Made by a program: the position numbers and the translations under genes
The notes under the pieces: model-generated
Databases searched by the model: none
Seen by the model: the letters and a program-made list of their open reading frames with translations, nothing else
Told to the model about the DNA's origin: nothing
Source of the DNA: an uncultured Bacteroidota bacterium
GTDB lineage: Bacteria > Bacteroidota > Bacteroidia > UKL13-3
Length of the DNA stretch: 64,000 nucleotides
Direction: 5' to 3'
NCBI GenBank assembly: GCA_903850915.1
Contig: CAINMV010000015.1
Coordinates: 1-64,000 of the forward strand
Shown: positions 1-8,690 of the stretch, one piece after another
Numbering within the stretch: position 1 is the first letter of the stretch
Layout: every line of letters begins with the position of its first letter

Positions 1-20
1 ATGAAAACTTAAGAAATGTT

Positions 21-52
21 AAAAAACAAAACCCTTACTAGTGAAGGGTTTT
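21..52 (-). terminator. Intrinsic terminator of ssrA
   Basis: A 9-bp perfect stem (AAAACCCTT at 28-36 with AAGGGTTTT at 44-52, 7-nt loop) is followed on the minus strand by a T-rich run (complement of the A-tract at 21-26). It lies just beyond the 3' end of the tmRNA gene and is well placed to end its transcription. Confidence 0.8.
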
Positions 53-84
53 GAAATTTTGTGAAAGAACCTGAAGGTTAAAAG

Positions 85-449
85 TGGAGCTGTCGGGAGT
101 CGAACCCGAGTCCGAAACAGGAACTCAAATGTTTTCTACATGCTTAGCTGTACTTGATTGTCGGAAGATGCCAGGCGTGCCGCGTACCGAACATCAACTT
201 AGGTTTTATATAATCATTCAGCTATTAAAACCCACTTCGCTAAAAGATACCCTACTGAGTGAACCCACTATACAAGCTCCCGTAAGGCAGAAGAACTTAG
301 TGAGTGCGGGCGGGTTAATCTATCCAGATTAAGCGGCCAATGCGTAGTTGTTGCCAACTAAAAGTTGAATGTATTGATTAAAGAGAACGCAAACAAATCT
401 CTGCATGCTTACACCTGCGCTACACTGCCCGTCAAAACCGGTCAGCCCC
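85..449 (-). ncRNA. ssrA: tmRNA (transfer-messenger RNA)
   Basis: tmRNA rescues ribosomes stalled on broken mRNAs and adds a degradation tag. On the minus strand the 5' end (449) reads GGGGCTG and pairs with CAGCTCC near the 3' end; the encoded CCA ends at 85. The T-arm (TCGGGAGTCGAACCCGA on minus) is at about 93-109, and the 5' region has the tRNA-like GGTTTTGACGGG. The mRNA-like part encodes the tag: after TAGTT, the codons at 355-329 read GNNYALAA and then TAA. The hydrophobic LAA end is the usual protease signal. Length (365 nt) and one-piece organisation are typical. The tag is one residue shorter than the G-E-NNYALAA form I know from related bacteria (see findings). The boundaries follow from acceptor-stem pairing, so they should be accurate to a base or two. 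Confidence 0.96.
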
Positions 450-465
450 TCGCTTATTAGCACTG

Positions 466-473
466 CAAAGGTA
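466..473 (-). promoter_or_regulatory. -7 box of ssrA promoter
   Basis: On the minus strand this reads TACCTTTG, a perfect match to the Bacteroidota sigma-ABfrA -7 consensus TAnnTTTG. It lies 17 nt upstream of the mature tmRNA 5' end, giving a short precursor leader. I see no good TTG at -33. Confidence 0.6.
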
Positions 474-629
474 CGGAAAATTAAACTCGATAGTGGAGCG
501 TCCGTCGGTTTTATAAAAATCATTCTACATCGATTGATATCGAAGGTCTTATTCATGGTGACTTTTAAATAAAATTTAAGCTTGGTAATAAACTATATAT
601 TTGACAAAATTATGGCGGTAACATAACCA

Positions 630-1433
630 ATGAAACAATTCTTTATATCCTTAATCCCAAAATCATTTTTACCAATTGTAAAATGGGCTTTCCAAAAAAG
701 ATTAGTGTATTGGAAGGGTAATTACACAACTTGGGCGAAAGCTGAAAGTGAAACCGACGGGTATAATACTGATGTTATATTAAATGCAGTAATAGATGCC
801 GTTAGAAAGGTAAAACGAGGAGAAGCTTTATATGAAAGGGATTCTGTGCTGTTTTATCTGCCTGAAAAGAAAAATGCCTTGTACGAAATCATTCAACAGG
901 TAGCAACGCAAAATTCAGGAAAAATTCGTGTCATTGATTTTGGCGGGTCACTTGGATCAACTTATTTCCAGCATAAAAAATACCTAGATACACTGCCTGG
1001 AGTAGAATGGAACGTAATTGAACAAGCAAAATTTGTGTCGTTTGCGAAAATGGAACTTGAGGACGAAAAGTTAAAATTCCATTATAAGATTGAAGAATGT
1101 AAATTAGATTCCGAATTTAACCTATTAGTTTTTTCGAGTGTATTGCAATATCTCGAACACGGAATTGTATCCTTGGATGCATTGCTGAAATTACAAATTC
1201 AGTATTGCGTTATTGATAGAACTAACTTTACTTTCGAACCAAATGACATCATAACAAAGCAAACGGTACCTTCTAGTATCTACAAAGCTTCTTATCCATG
1301 TTGGTTTTTTAACCCCGATAAAATGGTGCAAAAATTTCAGTCTTATTCGTATTCCTTAGTTAATCAATGGACTAATGACACCTTAAATATTGGATATCAA
1401 GGTGGATTTTTATTTGAAATTGACAAAAAATAA
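630..1433 (+). CDS. Putative methyltransferase, TIGR04325-like
   Basis: This 267-residue protein is probably an S-adenosylmethionine-dependent methyltransferase acting on a sugar or surface glycan. A motif-I-like glycine-rich segment VIDFGGSLGS is at residues 101-110, following an N-terminal helical region with basic residues. The overall layout (W-rich N-terminus, YxxRD-like stretch, then the GGSLGS motif) is what I recognise from the TIGR04325 family, which occurs in polysaccharide and O-antigen loci. The next gene, a glycosyltransferase, starts 1 bp after the stop codon, so the two are almost certainly co-transcribed and share a pathway. A TATATTTG box at 596-603 may drive the pair. The substrate cannot be read from sequence. 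The family assignment is from memory of motifs, not a search. Confidence 0.7.
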   Translation: MKQFFISLIPKSFLPIVKWAFQKRLVYWKGNYTTWAKAESETDGYNTDVILNAVIDAVRKVKRGEALYERDSVLFYLPEKKNALYEIIQQVATQNSGKIRVIDFGGSLGSTYFQHKKYLDTLPGVEWNVIEQAKFVSFAKMELEDEKLKFHYKIEECKLDSEFNLLVFSSVLQYLEHGIVSLDALLKLQIQYCVIDRTNFTFEPNDIITKQTVPSSIYKASYPCWFFNPDKMVQKFQSYSYSLVNQWTNDTLNIGYQGGFLFEIDKK

Positions 1434-1434
1434 T

Positions 1435-2454
1435 ATGCTTCATTTTGCCACAATATTCGATAGCAACTATTTGCCGCAAGCAGAAAGCATGATAGACTCC
1501 TTGATGTCGAATACATTGAAATCGATGGTATATATAATTGCCCTCGATGAGAAGGTTATTGAATACTACTATAACCGCGATGGCGTGATATGCATTCCAT
1601 TGAATGACTTAGAAGATTCATTCTCGGAACTTCAAGCACTTAAAAAATCGCGATCATACATAGAATATATTTTTACATTAAGTCCTTTTATTCCTCTCTA
1701 TATTTTAAATAAATACCCTGAAATCGATATTATTACAACCTTGGATGCTGACCTTTACTTTTTCTCGGATCCAACAACGCTATTTCAAGAAATGGGGGAG
1801 CACTCGGTAATGATTTCACCTCATCGATTCGGATTAAATCATGCATATCTTGAAAGATATGGCCAGTTTAATGTTAGTTTTCAAAGTTTTAGGAATGATA
1901 ATCGGGCCATGATATGTCTTAATAAATGGCGCAATGAATGCATTACGTATGTTTCGGATTTTCTATATGAAGGGAAATATGCAGAACAAAAATACTTGAA
2001 TACATGGTGTGAAGAATTGGAGGGCGTTTATGTGATCAAAAATAAAGGTGCATGCGTTGCTCCATGGAATATACAAAATTGGGCCATTGAGTTGGTGGAT
2101 AAAAATATTTTTTATGGTGATTCAAAATTGATTTTTTTTCATTTTCATGGATTTAGAATAAATGACGAAAACACAATTTATAGTGGCTTGCACCACTATG
2201 GGTTGGATATTCGAAAACACAACTATCATATTATTTATGGGCATTACCTGAATGCTTTTTTGCCTTTTGCAAAAAAAATAAAAACTCCGGGTAAGTTAAC
2301 ACGAAATGCAAAAATGAAGAAACTATTTACGCCTGATATTCACCTTCATTCATTACCTTTCAGATTCAATAACGACCTTTTGAACAGATTAAAACTTAAA
2401 ATCATATTGTTTGCTTTTGCCGTGGCATCAAGGTTAAAATTCGCTTATAAATAG
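1435..2454 (+). CDS. Glycosyltransferase, GT8-like
   Basis: Predicted cytoplasmic nucleotide-sugar-dependent glycosyltransferase of 339 residues. The N-terminus (MLHFATIFDSNYLPQA) resembles the first Rossmann strand of GT-A enzymes. The metal-binding DxD motif is DAD at residues 104-106 in a TTLDADLYFF context, typical of the GT8/nucleotide-diphospho-sugar transferase fold. A later HFHGFR segment may be the second metal-binding His. I chose ATG 1435 because it directly follows the stop of the methyltransferase gene; an in-frame ATG at 1390 would overlap that gene. It probably acts with the upstream methyltransferase on a cell-surface glycan. No membrane segment is evident apart from a hydrophobic C-terminal stretch. 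The exact sugar and acceptor are unknown. Confidence 0.75.
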   Translation: MLHFATIFDSNYLPQAESMIDSLMSNTLKSMVYIIALDEKVIEYYYNRDGVICIPLNDLEDSFSELQALKKSRSYIEYIFTLSPFIPLYILNKYPEIDIITTLDADLYFFSDPTTLFQEMGEHSVMISPHRFGLNHAYLERYGQFNVSFQSFRNDNRAMICLNKWRNECITYVSDFLYEGKYAEQKYLNTWCEELEGVYVIKNKGACVAPWNIQNWAIELVDKNIFYGDSKLIFFHFHGFRINDENTIYSGLHHYGLDIRKHNYHIIYGHYLNAFLPFAKKIKTPGKLTRNAKMKKLFTPDIHLHSLPFRFNNDLLNRLKLKIILFAFAVASRLKFAYK

Positions 2455-2582
2455 CTAAAAATTTTAAAAAAGAATTCACGCTTTTTATTTGAATTGGATT
2501 AAAGCTAAACAATGCAAACTAAACAATACGCTTTCCACAATTTCATCTTTGTTGTCTTAATTTAAATCGCAAACGCTTAGAA

Positions 2583-3701
2583 CTAGGTAGTTTTTTTGTA
2601 ATTAAGAATAGCCCAAGTATTTAGCACAAGGGCAAACAACATAACTTTGATTAAATGTGGCAAAATATCGCGAAGGCGAGAACCTTTGAGTATTACCATA
2701 CGCATTACCTCTATAAAATAAGTGGCAGGATTAAATTTGGCAATCACCTGTGCCCAACTTGGCATGGCATCAATAGAAGTGAAAAGTCCGCCCATAAGGA
2801 TAAAAAGCATCATAAAGAAAAACATAATAAACATGGCCTGCTGCTGTGTTTCGCAATAGGTGGAGATGAGCAATCCGAAACCCAAAATTGCAAACAAATA
2901 CACCCAAATAAAAACATACAATACGCTCAAATTACCTAACGGAACGATACCATAAATAAGCCACGAAATGAACAAACCAATAGTGAATACGACGTTACCT
3001 AATATCCAAAATGGAATAAGCTTGCCTAATACAAAATGATACTTCTTTATGGGTGTAACATTAATCTGCTCTATGGTACCTACTTCTTTTTCTTTTACAA
3101 TGTTTAAGGCAGATAAAAATCCACCAATCATGGTAACCAAAATGGCTAATATCCCTGGCACCATAAACACTTTATAATTCATATAGGCATTAAACCAATT
3201 TGAGGCTGTTATCTCAATAGTTGGCGACGGATTTAACTTTGTATTGCCGATTAATTTCAAGCGCAAATCAGCATTAAAGTTGCGCAATATTCCAGCCAAA
3301 TAGGCTCCCCCAAGGTTGGCTTTGGTACCATTAATGGCGTTTACAGCAATAAAAACATGCTGCTTATTCTCACGTATTAAGTTACGCTCAAAATTTTGCG
3401 GTATCTCTAAAATAAGATCAGCCTTATCGGATTCGATGTATTGAAATGCTTCGTGAAAGGAATTATCATATCCAGATAATTTGAAGTAACCAGAAGAAGT
3501 AATTTTGGTGATTAATTGCTGAGAATAGGTAGAATGATCTTGATCGATTATGGCAAGATTAATATTCTTCACTTCATAGTCGGCAGCCATAGGCAGTATA
3601 ATAAGCTGCATCACTGGCATAACCATAATTAGCGCTAAGATGGATTTATTTCTAAATATCTGGCTAAACTCTTTGAGTAACAAAAATCGTAATATTCTCA
3701 T
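2583..3701 (-). CDS. ABC-2 type permease (distal)
   Basis: Inner-membrane subunit of an ABC exporter, 372 residues. It has one N-terminal membrane helix (about 20-40), a large extracytoplasmic domain (about 45-175), then five hydrophobic helices, which is the usual ABC-2/YhhJ-YbhR topology. The segment KEKEVGTIEQINVTPIK before the second helix is the coupling-helix region typical of this family (compare KEKELGTMEILLVSPF in the adjacent permease). The start codon overlaps the stop of the upstream permease by 4 bp, implying translational coupling. It is last in a seven-gene minus-strand operon (TetR, TolC, HlyD, two ATPases, two permeases) resembling the E. coli YbhGFSR tripartite efflux system. 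Its substrate is probably an amphipathic drug or cation, by analogy only. Confidence 0.88.
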   Translation of the reverse strand: MRILRFLLLKEFSQIFRNKSILALIMVMPVMQLIILPMAADYEVKNINLAIIDQDHSTYSQQLITKITSSGYFKLSGYDNSFHEAFQYIESDKADLILEIPQNFERNLIRENKQHVFIAVNAINGTKANLGGAYLAGILRNFNADLRLKLIGNTKLNPSPTIEITASNWFNAYMNYKVFMVPGILAILVTMIGGFLSALNIVKEKEVGTIEQINVTPIKKYHFVLGKLIPFWILGNVVFTIGLFISWLIYGIVPLGNLSVLYVFIWVYLFAILGFGLLISTYCETQQQAMFIMFFFMMLFILMGGLFTSIDAMPSWAQVIAKFNPATYFIEVMRMVILKGSRLRDILPHLIKVMLFALVLNTWAILNYKKTT

Positions 3702-4804
3702 GCCAAACGAATTTTAAAATTTTTCCAACTTAAACCTAATAGTAAAAGGGTCATGCCAACCAGCACTAGAGTTGGTTTCCAAATAGCTGCAAAACCTACT
3801 CCTTTAATCATAATTGATTTTACAATAATATAAAACCATTTGGCGGGCACAATATTTGAAATGACTTGTAACGGCATAGGCATATTCTCGATAGGGAACA
3901 TAAATCCTGAAAATAATACCGTTGGCAACATCATACCCATAAGCGAAATTAACATGGCTACTTGCTGTGAGTTGGTGCGTATGGAAATAAAAATACCTAA
4001 GGTGAGGTTGGTAATAATAAAGAGTGTGCTCTCTGCAAAAAGCAAGGCAATGCTTCCATTAATAGGCAAGTCGAGAACAAAAACGCTTAACAATAAAATA
4101 GAAATGACGTTAATTAACGATAAAAATAAATACGGAACGGCTTTTGAAATAATAATTAGCAACGGCCTAAAAGGCGATACCAAAAGTATCTCCATGGTAC
4201 CCAACTCTTTTTCGCGCACAATAGAAATAGAGGTCATCATAACGCATACCAACATCAATACCAACGCCATTACGCCAGGCACAAAATTTGGAGCGCCTTT
4301 AAGCTGCGGATTGTAGAGCATTCTTATCTCGGGCACGATAGCATATGGAATTGCATTGGCTTCATTCAACTGCACCTGTTGATCTTGAATAATACTACTC
4401 ACATAATTACTCAGCATATTCGCTGTATTGGGGTCAGAAGCATCGGCAATAATTTGAACTTGCGCCCGATTGATGTGCATGAGATTATCGGTAAAATGCG
4501 CTGGAAAAATTACGGCCAACCTTATCTTTCCTTCTTTAAAAGCAGCCTCTATTTGCTCCGGATCCATCACTGCCTTTTCTATTTCAAAATATCGGCTCGC
4601 TTCTATTCGATTTATAATTTGCTGAGAAATTAGGTCTTTCGACTGATCGACAACCACAAGCTTTGCATTTTTCACCTCGTTGGTTAACGCAAAACCAAAA
4701 ATTAAAATCTGCACCACAGGCATACCAAATAAAATAAACAATGTTTTTCTATCGCGCAAAACGTGGGCAAATTCTTTGGTGACAAAAGCAAAAAACTGTT
4801 TCAT
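3698..4804 (-). CDS. ABC-2 type permease (proximal)
   Basis: Second ABC-2 permease of the efflux operon, 368 residues. It has the same architecture as its downstream paralogue: a first helix at about 23-43 (FILFGMPVVQILIFGFAL), a periplasmic domain to about residue 170, and five C-terminal helices. The coupling motif KELGTMEILLVSPFR precedes the second helix. The two permeases most likely form a heterodimer, matching the two distinct ATPases encoded upstream. The gene starts 9 bp after the stop of the second ATPase gene and overlaps the next permease by 4 bp. Homology to YbhS/YbhR or YhhJ-type subunits is by architecture and motifs. Confidence 0.88.
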   Translation of the reverse strand: MKQFFAFVTKEFAHVLRDRKTLFILFGMPVVQILIFGFALTNEVKNAKLVVVDQSKDLISQQIINRIEASRYFEIEKAVMDPEQIEAAFKEGKIRLAVIFPAHFTDNLMHINRAQVQIIADASDPNTANMLSNYVSSIIQDQQVQLNEANAIPYAIVPEIRMLYNPQLKGAPNFVPGVMALVLMLVCVMMTSISIVREKELGTMEILLVSPFRPLLIIISKAVPYLFLSLINVISILLLSVFVLDLPINGSIALLFAESTLFIITNLTLGIFISIRTNSQQVAMLISLMGMMLPTVLFSGFMFPIENMPMPLQVISNIVPAKWFYIIVKSIMIKGVGFAAIWKPTLVLVGMTLLLLGLSWKNFKIRLA

Positions 4805-4813
4805 GGTATTGAG

Positions 4814-5554
4814 TTATTCTTTACGTTTGGCGCCCCTCGCGAGTTGATAAAAAACATCGTCCATAGAATTGGTATTGAAGACCTTCTTCAAATTTGTTGG
4901 ACTATCTAAGGCCTCTATTTTCCCATCCACCATGATACAAATACGATTGCAATATTCGGCCTCATCCATATAATGCGTTGTAACAAAAATTGTTATTCCT
5001 TTATCGGAAGCTTTATAAATTAAGTCCCAGAACTGCCTACGTGTTAATGGATCTACTCCTCCTGTGGGTTCATCCAAAAAAACAATTTTAGGCTCATGAA
5101 TAATGGCAACGGAAAAGGAAAGTTTCTGTTTCCAACCCAAGGGTAAGGAACCAACAAGCTTTTTGGCTTCCTTATCTAATCCTAACTCTGTAACCAAAGC
5201 TTCACTTTTACTTTTTAACTGAGCGTTGCTTAAGCCATATATACCTCCAAAAAACCGAATATTTTCTAAGACGGTTAAATCTTCATACAAAGAAAATTTC
5301 TGGCTCATATAGCCAATGTTCTTTTTTATTTCTTCAGTTTTTTTGTAGATGTCGAAACCAGCTATGGTAGCTTTTCCACTTGAGGGTAATGATAAACCAC
5401 ATAACATACGCATAGCCGTTGTTTTACCGGCACCATTCGCGCCTAAAAATCCAAAAATCTCGCCTTTTGTAACATCAAAAGTAATTTCATTGGTGGCAAT
5501 AAAATCTCCAAACCGCTTGGTTAGTTTTTCCGTTTGAATTACAACTTCTTTCAT
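4814..5554 (-). CDS. ABC transporter ATPase with atypical signature
   Basis: Cytoplasmic ATPase subunit, 246 residues, of the tripartite efflux pump. Walker A is GANGAGKTT at 38-46, Walker B VFLDEP at 158-163, D-loop GGVDP, and the switch histidine is H194 in VTTHYMDEAE. The signature motif is not LSGGQ but LPLGWKQ at 137-143, so this subunit should form a weak or non-canonical composite site. The partner ATPase upstream has a good LSGGMKQ signature but lacks the switch histidine. The gene is separated by 1 bp from the upstream ATPase. In E. coli the two halves of YbhF or RbbA/YhiH are fused in one chain; here they are separate genes. The degenerate motif looks like a family feature rather than decay. 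Confidence 0.92.
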   Translation of the reverse strand: MKEVVIQTEKLTKRFGDFIATNEITFDVTKGEIFGFLGANGAGKTTAMRMLCGLSLPSSGKATIAGFDIYKKTEEIKKNIGYMSQKFSLYEDLTVLENIRFFGGIYGLSNAQLKSKSEALVTELGLDKEAKKLVGSLPLGWKQKLSFSVAIIHEPKIVFLDEPTGGVDPLTRRQFWDLIYKASDKGITIFVTTHYMDEAEYCNRICIMVDGKIEALDSPTNLKKVFNTNSMDDVFYQLARGAKRKE

Positions 5555-5555
5555 C

Positions 5556-6464
5556 TTAGTTTTTTAAGAAACCAATAAAACAATCCTCTATACTAGCATC
5601 AATTTTTTGGTACGCTTCCATTTCAATACTTTTTGATTTTAAATAATCGCGCATCTCTTGTGCCGAAATGGCATGGGCATAAAAAGCAGCATGGGCAAAT
5701 TCACCAAAAGCATACGCTGTTTTAATTTTGGAAAAGGAATTTAATGCTGTTAGCAACGACGACATTTTATCGCCTTTAACAGCAAACAACTCGTGCGGAT
5801 AAGAAGCTGTAATTGCTGCTGGTGTGTCGATAGACAAGATTACCCCTTCCTGTATTAAAGCAATGCGATCACATAAAGTGGCCTCATCCATATAAGGCGT
5901 AGAAACAACTATGGTGATATTTTGCGCTTTAAGGCGTTTCAACATTTCCCAAAATTCTTTTCTAGAAACGGGGTCAACTCCCGTTGTAGGTTCGTCTAAA
6001 AACAATACCGTCGGCTTATGTATCAGTGCGCAGCAGAGGGCCAATTTCTGTTTCATGCCTCCAGAAAGCTTTCCAGCTCTTCGTTTTTTAAAGGGCTCTA
6101 TCTGAATATAAATATCCTTTATTAAATGATAATTCTCGTTTACTGTGGTATTAAAAACAGTTGCAAAAAAGTTTATATTTTCCTCAATCGTAAGATCCTG
6201 ATATAAGGAAAACTTACCGGGCATATACCCCACTGAATTTCTTATTTTTCTAAAATCCTTTACAACGTCGAAACCATTTACGGTAGCACTTCCACCGTCG
6301 GGCAAGAGCAATGTGGTAAGCATCCTAAAAATGCTCGTTTTACCTGCACCATCGGGTCCAATCAAGCCAAACAACTCCCCTTCTTTTACCGAAAAAGAAA
6401 CGTGATCTACGGCAACTGTTTTTTCCTTTCCGTAAACTTTGGTGATGTTATTAACTTGAATCAT
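5556..6464 (-). CDS. ABC transporter ATPase lacking switch histidine
   Basis: First ATPase of the efflux operon, 302 residues. Walker A is GPDGAGKTS at 36-44, the signature LSGGMKQ at 133-139, and Walker B LFLDEP at 154-159. The H-loop position is a proline (P190 in VVSTPYMDEA) instead of histidine. A C-terminal extension of about 90 residues after the ATPase core is typical of YbhF-like subunits. It is flanked by the HlyD lipoprotein gene (3-bp gap) and the second ATPase (1-bp gap). Pairing with the LPLG-type ATPase would give one competent composite site, as in asymmetric ABC dimers. That asymmetry is inferred from motifs. Confidence 0.92.
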   Translation of the reverse strand: MIQVNNITKVYGKEKTVAVDHVSFSVKEGELFGLIGPDGAGKTSIFRMLTTLLLPDGGSATVNGFDVVKDFRKIRNSVGYMPGKFSLYQDLTIEENINFFATVFNTTVNENYHLIKDIYIQIEPFKKRRAGKLSGGMKQKLALCCALIHKPTVLFLDEPTTGVDPVSRKEFWEMLKRLKAQNITIVVSTPYMDEATLCDRIALIQEGVILSIDTPAAITASYPHELFAVKGDKMSSLLTALNSFSKIKTAYAFGEFAHAAFYAHAISAQEMRDYLKSKSIEMEAYQKIDASIEDCFIGFLKN

Positions 6465-6467
6465 CTT

Positions 6468-7358
6468 CTAGAATTTTACTTCTCCGTAAGCTCCTATCTT
6501 GAGCAACCCATAATTATTTACTTTTACCTTTACAGCATAAACCAAATTTGCACGCTCCTCTTTAGTTTGAATAGTTTTCGGCGTAAACTCAGCTTTGTCG
6601 CTAATCCATTCCAACACACCAGCATATTCTTTGTAATTGCCTTCACTCGAATCTACAAATACAGTAACAGGCTGATTTAATTTAATTTGCGATAATTGGT
6701 CCCCGGTTACATATGCTCGTAAGATAATAGTAGAGAGATCAGCTATTTTATAAAGTGGCTTTCCTGCGATGGCGACTTCATTTTTCTCGGCATATTTCGT
6801 GAGTACCGTTCCTTTAACCGGATTCACTAAGCGACATTTCTGTAATTGATCGCTAAGCTGTTCAATTTGAATTCCAAGGGGCGTTGCTTCTTCATTGATA
6901 CTTCCTGAGCTAATCCCTAAGTTAGATTCCAAGGCTTCGCGTTGCTTATTTAAAATTGCAATTTGTGAGTTAATATCATCCCACTGTTTCTGCGTGGCAG
7001 CATCTGCTTTTAATAATTCCGTTACTCTCTTTTGCTCATGCTCTGCTTGCTTTATTTGTTCCTGAATGGCGGCAATTTGAACAGCGATATCAGGCCTTTT
7101 ACTTAAGAGAGCTTTAATTTGTGCTTGTAGTTGCTTGCGCTTTAAATACAATTGCAAACTATCTATATAGCCTACATATTCGTTTTCGTTCAATACTTGG
7201 CCTTCGTCAAGCTTCAACTCCTTTATAGTGCCTGTGACTTCCGCACTGATCATAGTTTCAACAGCTTCGAAAGTGCCGCTTGCATCGAATTTATTTTTAC
7301 CACTTTTACATGCCGCTAGGCATAATGCCAAAAGGAATAGTATAATTACATTCTTCAT
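6468..7358 (-). CDS. HlyD-family periplasmic adaptor lipoprotein
   Basis: Membrane fusion protein of 296 residues that should bridge the ABC permeases to the outer-membrane channel. A lipoprotein signal with lipobox LAAC (Cys17) is visible, so it is probably anchored by lipid. The biotinyl-lipoyl half motif (GTIKELKLDEGQVLNENEYV) is at about 44-63, followed by a long coiled-coil hairpin (about 70-170, rich in K, Q, E and L heptads), then the second lipoyl half (VNPVKGTVLTKYAEKNEVAIAGKPLY) and a beta-barrel domain. This order matches YbhG/EmrA/HlyD adaptors. It sits between the TolC-like gene and the ATPases, which fixes its role in a tripartite pump. Confidence 0.9.
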   Translation of the reverse strand: MKNVIILFLLALCLAACKSGKNKFDASGTFEAVETMISAEVTGTIKELKLDEGQVLNENEYVGYIDSLQLYLKRKQLQAQIKALLSKRPDIAVQIAAIQEQIKQAEHEQKRVTELLKADAATQKQWDDINSQIAILNKQREALESNLGISSGSINEEATPLGIQIEQLSDQLQKCRLVNPVKGTVLTKYAEKNEVAIAGKPLYKIADLSTIILRAYVTGDQLSQIKLNQPVTVFVDSSEGNYKEYAGVLEWISDKAEFTPKTIQTKEERANLVYAVKVKVNNYGLLKIGAYGEVKF

Positions 7359-7388
7359 TTTTATAGATGTTTTAAAAATTGTTGTTTG

Positions 7389-8654
7389 TTATTCTCCGGT
7401 GGTGATTTGTTGGGTATATTCAGCCATCAGCAATTGTATCTCATGTGTAATTTTTGTTTCTTTGGCTTGATCTTCAGCATTGAGCTCTCGAACAAAATCA
7501 TTACTACTTATCACACCATTATTCAACTGCACACTGCTTGTGCTTTTAATTTGAGAACGTAACGAAATTATTTCATCATCTGTACGAATTAAGGCGCTAA
7601 GTTTTTGAACCTCTATGCTTTGTTGATCCAAAGTAATGGTGATGTTGTAAAGAAAAAGCTCTTTTTGCAAATCAATATTTTTCCGTGTAATGTCGAGCAA
7701 AGCTTTGTCGGTTTTAAGGGTATAAAAACCATTCAAAGACCAATTGAGGCGAATGCCTCCGATATAATATCCGCCGAAAGTATTACTTAGCATATTTAAA
7801 CCCGGTCGGCCATAACCAGCTTGCAAAAAGAGATTACATTTAGGATTAATTCTTACGCGCAGAATTTCTTGCTGTAAATCAATATTTCGCTTTTGCTGCT
7901 CAAAAAAAGAGAGTTCAGGTCGGGTTATTACGTGAGTTACAACTTTATGATATGGCTTCACAAATATCGTCATCGTATCAATTTTTAAATTAAGAAACAA
8001 CCCTAACATTTGTATATAAGCCTGGCGATTGGATGTGAACTCGATCTCCCGTTGCTCTAATTTTAATTTCTCGACTTTCAATACATCACGATTGCTTTTA
8101 AATGCCGTTCCATTGGTAATTGAAGCCTCCATTTTATTCAACGCGTTTTGCAAATCGCTCTTCATGAGTTCTAACTGCTTCAACTGCTCTTCGGCCAACA
8201 AAATTCCAAAAAACAACTGATTGATGCGATCCTTTAATTTATACATTTCAATATCCAAGCGCTGCATCTCCACACTCGCATTGACCTCCTGAGCCTTCTT
8301 TTGCAGTTTCACCATACCACCATCGTACACCGGTTGGTTAATTTCCGCATAAAGCTTATACTGATCTTTATTTAAAGACGGGATATTTAGGTTGGGAAGG
8401 TGGATGGGGAGTTCTGTTACAGCCGATTGATAGCTAACCTGACCGTTGATATTTATTTGTGGTAGATATCCTTTACCTGCATTTTCAATGGAATAATCTT
8501 TACTCTTTTCGATGAGTTCGTATTGCTTTACCAAAGGGTAATTTTGCTTGGCCAATGTATTACATTCTTCCAAAGTAATACGCATTGGATTTTGCGATTG
8601 AATTGGTAACACAAACATACAAAGCAAGAAGGCAACAATCAATTGAATTTTCAT
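7389..8654 (-). CDS. TolC-family outer-membrane efflux protein
   Basis: Outer-membrane channel of the tripartite pump, 421 residues including a signal peptide (MKIQLIVAFLLCMFVLPIQSQ). The sequence has the long alternating coiled-coil helices of the OEP family in two halves. MRITLEECNTLAKQNYPLVK near the mature N-terminus matches the usual first helix, and repeated KLQKKAQE/LEQREIEF-type heptads occur in the helical barrel. It lies 36 bp downstream of the TetR gene and 30 bp upstream of the HlyD gene, all on the minus strand, supporting one transcript. Confidence 0.88.
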   Translation of the reverse strand: MKIQLIVAFLLCMFVLPIQSQNPMRITLEECNTLAKQNYPLVKQYELIEKSKDYSIENAGKGYLPQININGQVSYQSAVTELPIHLPNLNIPSLNKDQYKLYAEINQPVYDGGMVKLQKKAQEVNASVEMQRLDIEMYKLKDRINQLFFGILLAEEQLKQLELMKSDLQNALNKMEASITNGTAFKSNRDVLKVEKLKLEQREIEFTSNRQAYIQMLGLFLNLKIDTMTIFVKPYHKVVTHVITRPELSFFEQQKRNIDLQQEILRVRINPKCNLFLQAGYGRPGLNMLSNTFGGYYIGGIRLNWSLNGFYTLKTDKALLDITRKNIDLQKELFLYNITITLDQQSIEVQKLSALIRTDDEIISLRSQIKSTSSVQLNNGVISSNDFVRELNAEDQAKETKITHEIQLLMAEYTQQITTGE

Positions 8655-8690
8655 AGTGCGATTGGTTAAATTTTTGACTTACTCCATTTT

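Noticed and set aside
329-556. 75-codon reading frame on the minus strand ending NNYALAA
   Set aside because: The end is the tmRNA tag; the rest is tmRNA and its upstream region, not a protein gene.
3840-4316. 158-codon plus-strand frame antisense to an ABC-2 permease
   Set aside because: The opposite strand encodes a clear permease with coupling motif and helices; this is an antisense shadow.
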